From: an uncultured Verrucomicrobiales bacterium
GTDB taxonomy: Bacteria > Verrucomicrobiota > Verrucomicrobiae > Limisphaerales > CANJSG01
Length of the DNA: 13,482 nt
Direction: 5' to 3'
NCBI GenBank assembly: GCA_946480965.1
Contig: CAMLMI010000101.1
Span: 1-13,482 of the forward strand
The position numbers were made by a program, and so were the translations under genes. The notes beneath the pieces are model-generated. The model ran no database searches, was not told where the DNA came from, and saw nothing but the letters and a program-made list of their open reading frames with translations. Positions 6,846 through 12,809 of the stretch are shown piece by piece. The number at the start of each line of letters is the position of its first letter. Position 1 is the first letter of the stretch.

Positions 6846-7723
6846 GAGTTTCCATCCTCCACTGGAACCGTCCCGACGAGTGCCTCGCCACCATCGGCTC
6901 GCTGCGCGGCCAGGGCGTGGCGATGCAGGTCACCGTCGTGGACAACGCCTCCAAGCCGGAAAACCTGGCCAAGCTCCGCGCCGCGCTGCCCGCCGACGTC
7001 GATCTCGTGCTGCTGGAAAAGAACGTCGGCTGGGGCCCGGCCCACAACGTCGTCGCCCGCCGTTGGCTGGAGCAGGAGACGTCCGACTACTTCCTCGTCA
7101 GCGCCCACGACGCCTTGCCGCAGGGCGATTGCCTGAAGCAGCTCGTCGCTGCGATGGACGCGCATCCGCGCTGGGGCATGGTCTGCCCCGAATACGGCAA
7201 GCCCGAGCTGCCGAACTACACCGTGCTGCGCGGAGCGCGCCTGTTGCCCTGCGCGGAACGCAAGCCGGGCACGCACGAGGAAGTGGAGTTCTGCCACGGC
7301 ACGCTCGCCATCTTCCGTCGCCAGTGCCTGAAGGAGATCGGGCTCTACGACGAACGCTACTTCGCCTACGGCGACGAGACGGAGATCGGCATCCGCGCCC
7401 GGAAGCGCGGTTGGAAAGTCGGCCTCGTCTGGGGCGCGATCCTCGTCAATCCCGGCTCCTGGTCCGGCAGCGCGGTCATCGCCTATCTCTGGACACGCAA
7501 CTCGCTGCTGCTCGCCCGCACCTTCGGCGGCGTCTTCGGGATGCTCGGGCGCTTGGCCGTGGTGTTGATCGCGACGCTGCGCGAGAAGCTGCGCGGCGCG
7601 TCCATCGATTCCCTCTCCTCGCCCGCCGGTCGGATGAAAGGCATCAAGGACTACTTCGCGGGCTACGGCGGCGGCCCGCCCCAGGAAGTGTTGGCCATGC
7701 GGAAGAAGGCTCCCGGCGCATGA
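6842..7723 (+). CDS. Family 2 glycosyltransferase, rhamnosyltransferase-like
   Basis: The product is 293 residues. The GT2 layout is clear: MRVSILHWNRPDECL (1-15), VDNASKPENL (33-42) and NVGWGPAHN (61-69), the N-x-G-x-x-x-x-x-N loop seen in rhamnosyltransferase-like GT2 proteins. The ED region is IGLYDERYFAYGDETEIGIR (166-185), with acidic residues D178, E179 and E181. Where this subfamily usually has 'N-P-D' for metal binding, the sequence reads SAHDAL (87-92), so only one acid is retained. Near the C-terminus a hydrophobic stretch (GGVFGMLGRLAVVLIATL, 229-246) may attach the enzyme to the membrane. ATG 6842 lies in an ATGA with the previous stop; an upstream in-frame extension of 26 residues has no conserved content and is rejected. 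It probably adds a deoxyhexose or similar sugar, which is an inference from subfamily likeness only. Confidence 0.85.
   Translation: MRVSILHWNRPDECLATIGSLRGQGVAMQVTVVDNASKPENLAKLRAALPADVDLVLLEKNVGWGPAHNVVARRWLEQETSDYFLVSAHDALPQGDCLKQLVAAMDAHPRWGMVCPEYGKPELPNYTVLRGARLLPCAERKPGTHEEVEFCHGTLAIFRRQCLKEIGLYDERYFAYGDETEIGIRARKRGWKVGLVWGAILVNPGSWSGSAVIAYLWTRNSLLLARTFGGVFGMLGRLAVVLIATLREKLRGASIDSLSSPAGRMKGIKDYFAGYGGGPPQEVLAMRKKAPGA
7701..7709 (+). promoter_or_regulatory. Shine-Dalgarno-like site for the GT4 gene at 7720
   Basis: The purine run GGAAGAAGG ends 10 bases before ATG 7720, within the end of the preceding GT2 gene. It supports ATG 7720 over the many upstream in-frame alternatives. It is the second of two convincing ribosome-binding sequences seen at the junctions. 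Confidence 0.4.
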
Positions 7724-8745
7724 GGATTCTCCTCTCCTCGCATTTCTTCGCGCCCAGCGTCGGCGGCATCGAGCAGGTCAGCGGCGTCCTCGCGGAGGAG
7801 TTCTGCCGCCTAGACCACGAGGTCCGCGTGTTGACCACCACGCCCGCTGAAAGCGAACCGCAGGGACAACCCTTCCGCGTCTTCCGCCAGCCTTCCCGCA
7901 AGACGCTCTTCCAGCAGCTCCGCTGGTGCGACGTGTATCTCCAGAGCAACATCAGCCTCGCCACCTTCTGGCCCGCCGTGCTGCTGCGGAAACCTACGCT
8001 CGTGACCTACCACACGTGGCTCACCCGCCCCGACGGCCGCATTGGTTGGAAGGATCGGCTCAAGCGTTTCGTGGCCGGACTCGCCTCCCGCAACCTCGGT
8101 GTCAGCCGCGCGGTCGCCGCTTCCGTTGGAACCAGATGCGGCGTGATCCCGAATCCGTATCGCGAAGATCTCTTTCGGAACGATCCCTTCGCGGTTCGAG
8201 ATCGCGACTTGGTCTTCCTCGGCCGGTTGGTCAGCGACAAAGGCGCGGACATCCTGATCGAAGCTTTGGCCGAACTGAAACGGCGCGGCCTCCAGCCGTC
8301 GCTCTCGATCATCGGCGGCGGTCCCGAAGAAGCGGCGCTCCAGCAACAGGTCGCAAAGGCCGGATTGGAGACGCAGGTCCGCTTCCTCGGCAAACGCACC
8401 GGAGCCGAACTGGTCGCCGAATTGAACCGCCACCGGGTGCTCGTCGTGCCGTCGCGTTGGCTCGAACCCTTCGGCATCGTCGCGCTGGAAGGTTTGGCCT
8501 GCGGGCTTGTGCCCGTGGTCTCGTCCGGCGGCGGTTTGCCTGAAGCCACCGGTTCCTGCGGACTGAGTTTCCCGAACGGCGACGCCCTCAAGCTCGCCGA
8601 TCAACTGGAGCGCGTGCTGACCCAGCCGGAGCTCCACGCCAAGCTCTTGGCCGGAGCCGAAGCCCATCTCGCCCGCCACACCCGCCACGCGGTCGCCACC
8701 GCCTATCTGGAGCATCTGCGGGAGATCGCCCGTCGTTCGTCGTGA
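7720..8745 (+). CDS. GT4 family (GT-B) glycosyltransferase
   Basis: The 341-residue product is a standard retaining GT4 enzyme. SVGGIEQV (13-20) is the G-G-x-E acceptor loop and VTYHTWLTRPDG (95-106) a second N-domain loop. LGVSRAVAASVG (126-137) and VIPNPYRED (142-150) form the domain junction. VFLGRLVSDKGADILIEAL (165-183) is the donor-site G-R-x-x-x-x-K-G strand, and SRWLEPFGIVALEGLACG (245-262) contains E-x7-E (E249, E257). The glycosyltransferase content is complete despite a shorter than usual N-terminal half. ATG 7720 shares an ATGA with the previous stop and has a GGAAGAAGG purine run 10 bases upstream. The frame is open far upstream, but that part is a shadow of the GT2 and GT4-like genes before it. 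The sugar and linkage are unknown. It overlaps the next gene by GTGA. Confidence 0.92.
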   Translation: MRILLSSHFFAPSVGGIEQVSGVLAEEFCRLDHEVRVLTTTPAESEPQGQPFRVFRQPSRKTLFQQLRWCDVYLQSNISLATFWPAVLLRKPTLVTYHTWLTRPDGRIGWKDRLKRFVAGLASRNLGVSRAVAASVGTRCGVIPNPYREDLFRNDPFAVRDRDLVFLGRLVSDKGADILIEALAELKRRGLQPSLSIIGGGPEEAALQQQVAKAGLETQVRFLGKRTGAELVAELNRHRVLVVPSRWLEPFGIVALEGLACGLVPVVSSGGGLPEATGSCGLSFPNGDALKLADQLERVLTQPELHAKLLAGAEAHLARHTRHAVATAYLEHLREIARRSS

Positions 8746-9917
8746 AACCCGCCGTCCAAGCCTCGCCTTCCCACGACAACCTGCCGTTGATCGACGTCCT
8801 GCGAGGGCTCGCGGCGTTCTGGGTGGTGCTGTTCCACGTGCGCGTCGATCTCTGGGTCGGCCTGCGCGACATCCAGAGCGGGGCGGTTGCGGCCAACGCC
8901 TTCGAGAAGGCCATCGCCTGGTTGTCCGCGCCGATGATGTTTGGCGGCAGCGGCGTGATGCTGTTCTTCGTGCTGAGCGGCTTCTGCGTCCATCTCCCGC
9001 TCGCGGGCGGAAAGCGCTTCGACTGGAAGCCGTATGCCGCGCGCCGTTTCTTCCGCATCTTCCCGCCCTACCTTGTCGCCATTGCCCTGACCCTGGCCTG
9101 CGAGCATCTGTCGCGCGCGCTGGGCACTGCGGGGCGGGTGTCCGATTGGGACACGGTTCTCCGCTCCGTCTTCATGGTCCAGAACTACGGGGCGAACGCC
9201 GGGCAGATGGCGGGCAATCCCTCGCTCTGGTCCCTGCCGGTGGAAATGGAGCTCTACCTGGTCTATCCGCTCTTCCTCGGGCTGCTGCGGGTGGCGGGTG
9301 CGGCCAAGACCTTCGCGGTGGTCGCCGCCGTCTCGGTCATCCCCGCCGTCTTCGGCCATCAGGTGCCCGTGCTGGACGGCGGTTTCCTGCCCTACTGGCT
9401 GATCTGGTGCGCCGGAGCCTGGTTGGCGGAAGCCTGGAAGACCGGAGCCTTGTCGCGGCCCGGAGCCGTTCACGCCATCGTCATGCTGTTCGGTTTCGCC
9501 GCCGCCGCAGCGATGCACCTCGCCGAACCGATGCTGCTCCGCAACCACGGCATCCCGCTCGAGCGCAGCCATTGGCTCACCTGCCATCTCTGGGCCGTCG
9601 GTTACGGGATTCTCCTCTGGTTCGTGCTGATGAACCCGGGGCTGCCCAGCCGCATTCCGGCCAAGCTCCTCTCGCTGCTGGTCTGGGTAGGGGCGCTCTC
9701 GTATTCGCTCTATCTCGTCCACTTCCCGCTGTTCCGCCTCGCCGGGGATCTCTGGCAGAAACAGGCCGGAAGCAAACCGGTGAGCTTCCTCATCCCGCTG
9801 GTCGCCGCCGTGCTCGTCGTCCCGCTGGCCGCGCTCTTCTACAAGCTGGTGGAGGCCCCGAGCCATCGCCTGGCCCGTGACATCGGCCAGAGGCTGAAAC
9901 GCGTCCCCACCCGATGA
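8742..9917 (+). CDS. Acyltransferase-3 membrane protein, OafA-like (second of two)
   Basis: The product is 391 residues with about ten membrane helices, and it is closer to the OafA/YrhL-type O-acyltransferases than the first AT3 of the window. Diagnostic features are R-x10-H in helix 1 (R21 to H32), FFVLSGF (75-81), RRFFRIFPPY (101-110) with the R-x-x-R motif (R102, R105), NPSLWSLPVEMELYLVYPL (159-177) with its conserved W-S-L-x-x-E core, and SYSLYLVHFP (320-329). No SGNH domain follows, so acyl transfer must be completed by the membrane domain alone or with a separate partner. It probably O-acetylates a sugar of the polysaccharide, with acetyl-CoA as cytosolic donor (family knowledge). The start is GTG 8742, sharing GTGA with the preceding GT4 stop. 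The stop overlaps the next ATG. Confidence 0.93.
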   Translation: MKPAVQASPSHDNLPLIDVLRGLAAFWVVLFHVRVDLWVGLRDIQSGAVAANAFEKAIAWLSAPMMFGGSGVMLFFVLSGFCVHLPLAGGKRFDWKPYAARRFFRIFPPYLVAIALTLACEHLSRALGTAGRVSDWDTVLRSVFMVQNYGANAGQMAGNPSLWSLPVEMELYLVYPLFLGLLRVAGAAKTFAVVAAVSVIPAVFGHQVPVLDGGFLPYWLIWCAGAWLAEAWKTGALSRPGAVHAIVMLFGFAAAAAMHLAEPMLLRNHGIPLERSHWLTCHLWAVGYGILLWFVLMNPGLPSRIPAKLLSLLVWVGALSYSLYLVHFPLFRLAGDLWQKQAGSKPVSFLIPLVAAVLVVPLAALFYKLVEAPSHRLARDIGQRLKRVPTR

Positions 9918-11158
9918 CCCTCGTCTCCCATCCCAGCGGCAACACCTTCGTCCGCGCGCTGCTCGCCGGGCTCCTCGCGAAACAACGCCTCGGGCGCTTC
10001 GCCACCGCGCTGGGCTTCGCCGATGAACCGGCTTGGGCCAAGATTCTTCCCGGCAGCGTCCGCAGTGAAATCCGCCGTCGCCGCTATGATCTCCCGAAGG
10101 AGCTGCTGTGGTCGCGGCCGCTGCGGGAATTCGCCCGCGTCACCGGCAACCGGCTCAAGCTCCGCGGCCTCACCGCCCACGAAACCGGCTGGGCCAGCGT
10201 CGATGCCGTCTATCGCGATCTCGACGCCGCCGTCGCCCAACGCCTGCCCGCCTGGAAGAGCCGTCTCGGCCTGGACTCCGTCTATGCCTACGAAGACGGC
10301 GCGTTGGAGACACTCCGCACCGCGCGTTCGCTCGGTCTCGTCGCCGGCTACGACCTGCCCATCGCCTATTGGGAAACGCTCCGTCGCTTGATCCGCCAGG
10401 AAGCCGAACGCCTGCCCCAGTGGGAACCCACCTTCAAGGGCGGCACCCGCGATTCCGAAGCGAAGCTGGCGCGCAAAACCGAGGAGTTGAAGGCGGCGGA
10501 AGTCGTCGTCGTGCCCAGCCGGTTCGTCCTCGATTCCCTGCCCGAGTGGGCCCGGAAGGAGAAACGCTGCGTCATCGCCGAGTTCGGCACACCCGCCATA
10601 CCCGAAGCCGTCCGTCCGCCCCGGAAACCCGACGCCAAGCTCCGCGTGCTCTTCGCCGGCACGATGAGCCAGCGCAAGGGCCTGGCCGATCTCTTCGCCG
10701 CCATCAAGCTCCTGGACCGCTCGGACGTGGAGCTGGTCGTGATGGGTTCCTTGGCCGCGCCACTGGAGTTCTACCGTTCGCAGCTCGCCAACTTCACCTA
10801 TGAGCCCACCCGTCCCCACGCAGAGGTGCTCAAGCTCATGGCCACCTGCGACGTGCTCTGCCTGCCGTCCATCGTCGAGGGCCGCGCGCTGGTCCAACAG
10901 GAAGCGATGGCCTGCGGGCTGCCGCTGCTCGTCACCCGCAACGCCGGTGCCGAGGACCTGGTGGAGGAAGGCCGGACCGGTTTCCTCGTTCCCATCGCCT
11001 CGCCCGACGCCATCGCCGAGCGCATCAATTGGTTTGCCGACCATGCGTCGATGCTTCACGACATGGGGCACGCCGCCCGGGCCAAGGCGATGGAACTGAC
11101 CTGGAGCCGCTACGCGGACCGAATCCAGCAACACCTGGCCCGGCCGCAACCCGTCTGA
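9914..11158 (+). CDS. GT4 family glycosyltransferase with HPSGN-type N-terminus
   Basis: The product has 414 residues. The C-terminal half is ordinary GT4: VLFAGTMSQRKGLADL (245-260) is the donor-site strand with R-K-G, PSIVEGRALVQQEAMACG (318-335) carries E-x7-E (E322, E330), and GRTGFLVPI (353-361) follows. The N-terminal half is unusual. It opens directly with SHPSGNTFVRALL (5-17) in place of the glycine-rich loop, followed by a basic region (IRRRRYDLPKELLWSRPLREF, 53-73), the block AYEDGALETLRTA (125-137) and a long helical insert (151-195). I recall comparable 'H-P-x-G-N-x-x-V-R' openings in uncharacterised glycosyltransferases from several phyla, but cannot confirm that here. It is probably cytosolic. 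ATG 9914 overlaps the AT3 stop (ATGA), and no good Shine-Dalgarno sequence is close. Four bases separate its stop from the next start. Confidence 0.85.
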   Translation: MTLVSHPSGNTFVRALLAGLLAKQRLGRFATALGFADEPAWAKILPGSVRSEIRRRRYDLPKELLWSRPLREFARVTGNRLKLRGLTAHETGWASVDAVYRDLDAAVAQRLPAWKSRLGLDSVYAYEDGALETLRTARSLGLVAGYDLPIAYWETLRRLIRQEAERLPQWEPTFKGGTRDSEAKLARKTEELKAAEVVVVPSRFVLDSLPEWARKEKRCVIAEFGTPAIPEAVRPPRKPDAKLRVLFAGTMSQRKGLADLFAAIKLLDRSDVELVVMGSLAAPLEFYRSQLANFTYEPTRPHAEVLKLMATCDVLCLPSIVEGRALVQQEAMACGLPLLVTRNAGAEDLVEEGRTGFLVPIASPDAIAERINWFADHASMLHDMGHAARAKAMELTWSRYADRIQQHLARPQPV

Positions 11159-11162
11159 ACCG

Positions 11163-12809
11163 ATGAATTCCGCCCTTGTAGGCCTCCGCCGTCCCGTGGC
11201 TCCGCCCGTGTCGGCCCCTCCCGTCGCGGCCGGGGCCGCGCCCGTGCCCGAATCCGGCCTGGTCACCGCGACCCGTGCCCTGATCTGGCTCTATCTGATC
11301 CTCTGGGTCGTCGAGGGCTCCTTCCGGAAATGGTTCCTGGTCTCCATGTCGGACGTGCTGCTGGTCATCCGCGATCCGGTGGCGCTGATGATCTACGCGC
11401 TCGCGATGATCGGACGCTTCTTCCCGTTCAACGCCTTCTTCATCGGCACGATCCTCCTGGCCGCCCTCTCCGCCATGGCCGGATTCGCGGTCATCCCGGA
11501 TCTGCCGGCCGTGGTCGCCTTCGGCCTGCGTGCCAACTATCTCCACCTGCCCCTCATCTTCGTCATGGCCCGGGTGCTGCGGGCCAAGGACCTCAAGTGG
11601 ATGGCCTGGTTCATCCTGGCCGGAGCCGTTCCCCAGGCCATCCTGATGGCCAAACAATACCGCTCCGGCATCGACAGCTGGTGGAACCTCGGGGCCGGCG
11701 GCGGCCGAATGATCGAGGCCGCCCAGGGCATCGTGCGTCCCGGCGGCACGTTCAGCTTCATCAGCGGCCCGATCTTCTATTTCGCGCTCTGCACCGCCTT
11801 CATCCTCGGCGGACTCACGCTGCGCAACTGGGTCCGGTGGTGGCTCCTGGTCCCGTCGCTCGGCGCGACCTTTCTGGCCGCCGCCGTCTCCGGCAGCCGC
11901 TCGCTGCTGATCGGTTGCTGCATCGTGGCCGCCTGCTTCCTGCTCGGCTGTCTGGCCTATCCCCGCGCGATCAAGGCCCTGGCCAAGCTCTTCGCCCTCG
12001 GCCTCGTCGCCTTCGTGGCCGTGGCTGGACTGAACGTCTTCCAGGCCGGGCGGGCCACCACCGCGGATCGCGCGACCCGCGCGACGGACCGCGAAGGCGG
12101 CTTGGTCGGCGTGGCCGAACGCGCTCTCAGCCCCATCGCCAAAGCCTTCCAGTCGGTCCTCAAGACCGATCTGCTCGGCGAAGGCCTGGGCCTCGGAACC
12201 AACGGCGGCGCGGCTTTGACCGGTTCCCGGGGCAACTTCCTGATCTCGGAGGATGAATGGACCCGCAGCGTCGGTGAATCCGGCCCGGTCATCGGCCTTT
12301 CCTACATGGGCATGCGTGTCGTCCTCTGCGTCTGGCTGCTGGTCCAATGCCTCAAGGCGGCCCGCACCGGCAACCTGCTGCCCCTGGTGCTGCTCGGCGC
12401 CGGCGGCCCCGGCCTGATCATTGGCCAGTTCGGCCAGCCTACCGCGATGGGCGCGACGGTCTTTTTCACCGGCCTGTGCCTCGCCGCTCTTTCCATCCCC
12501 AAGGACGAAACGATCTTCGTCGACAAGGCCTCCGCCGTCACCTCCGCGCTCGACTCCGCCAAGGCGGTGCCCGCCGCCAAGACCAAGCAGGCGAAGCCGA
12601 TGGCCACGGCCGCCGCGTCGCTCCCCGACCGGAAGACACCCTTCAACGTCGTCCCACGTGCGGCGTCGGTGCCTGAGCCCCGCGAAACGCCGCCTCCCCC
12701 TGCCCCGGTCCCTCCAGAGACGACGCCCGATCCGGTCATTCCGCGTCCGGCCTACAAGCCCGGCCGCTTCGCCATCCATAGCCCCGCCAAGAAGCCTTCC
12801 GACGAGTGA
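11163..12809 (+). CDS. O-antigen polymerase/ligase-like membrane protein with Pro-rich tail
   Basis: The 548-residue product has roughly eleven or twelve hydrophobic segments between residues 34 and 445. Landmarks are VVEGSFRKW (49-57), IRDPV (69-73), ANYLHLPLIF (124-133), PGGTFSF (193-199), SGSRSLLIG (243-251), and a hydrophilic loop (about 293-375) holding GEGLGLGTNGG (339-349) and WTRSVGESGP (366-375). This layout, with one large polar loop between late helices, fits the Wzy/WaaL class, which polymerises repeat units or transfers the glycan to an acceptor on the outer face of the cytoplasmic membrane. Which of the two activities it has cannot be told from sequence. A Pro/Ala-rich N-terminal stretch (11-31) precedes helix 1, and a low-complexity tail of about 104 residues follows the last helix. 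ATG 11163 is 4 bases after the previous stop; the end overlaps the next gene by GTGA. Confidence 0.82.
   Translation: MNSALVGLRRPVAPPVSAPPVAAGAAPVPESGLVTATRALIWLYLILWVVEGSFRKWFLVSMSDVLLVIRDPVALMIYALAMIGRFFPFNAFFIGTILLAALSAMAGFAVIPDLPAVVAFGLRANYLHLPLIFVMARVLRAKDLKWMAWFILAGAVPQAILMAKQYRSGIDSWWNLGAGGGRMIEAAQGIVRPGGTFSFISGPIFYFALCTAFILGGLTLRNWVRWWLLVPSLGATFLAAAVSGSRSLLIGCCIVAACFLLGCLAYPRAIKALAKLFALGLVAFVAVAGLNVFQAGRATTADRATRATDREGGLVGVAERALSPIAKAFQSVLKTDLLGEGLGLGTNGGAALTGSRGNFLISEDEWTRSVGESGPVIGLSYMGMRVVLCVWLLVQCLKAARTGNLLPLVLLGAGGPGLIIGQFGQPTAMGATVFFTGLCLAALSIPKDETIFVDKASAVTSALDSAKAVPAAKTKQAKPMATAAASLPDRKTPFNVVPRAASVPEPRETPPPPAPVPPETTPDPVIPRPAYKPGRFAIHSPAKKPSDE
12495..12806 (+). other. Coding segment for the Pro/Ala/Lys-rich tail of the polymerase-like protein
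   Basis: This part of the 11163-12809 gene encodes residues 445-548, after the last hydrophobic helix. It is rich in Ala, Pro and Lys (for example AKAVPAAKTKQAKP, then a proline cluster around 505-530) and ends in PAKKPSDE. It has no membrane segment and no motif I recognise. The composition suggests a disordered region. Its side of the membrane depends on the helix count, which I cannot fix by eye. Confidence 0.7.

Noticed and set aside
6682..7719. In-frame upstream extension of the GT4 gene at 7720 (about 346 codons)
   Set aside because: It is an Arg/Pro/Ala-rich shadow of two real genes. ATG 7720 has a Shine-Dalgarno-like sequence and a standard GT4 N-terminus.
9839..11266. Minus-strand open frame (475 codons) opposite the HPSGN-type GT4 gene
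   Set aside because: It crosses three + strand genes and has no conserved domain, only the Gly/Arg/Glu-rich pattern expected from reversed GC-rich coding sequence.
12051..12110. Short repeated Arg-Ala-Thr pattern in the polar loop of the polymerase-like protein
   Set aside because: Three R-A-T occurrences within about fifteen residues look repeat-like, but the stretch is too short and imperfect to call a repeat element, and Arg-rich loops are usual in this protein class.
11025..12779. Long minus-strand open frame (584 codons) opposite the polymerase gene
   Set aside because: Its translation is a low-complexity mix of Gly, Arg, Asp, Glu and His with no recognisable domain. It is opposite a gene with clear membrane helices and family motifs, and GC-rich third positions commonly create such antisense frames.
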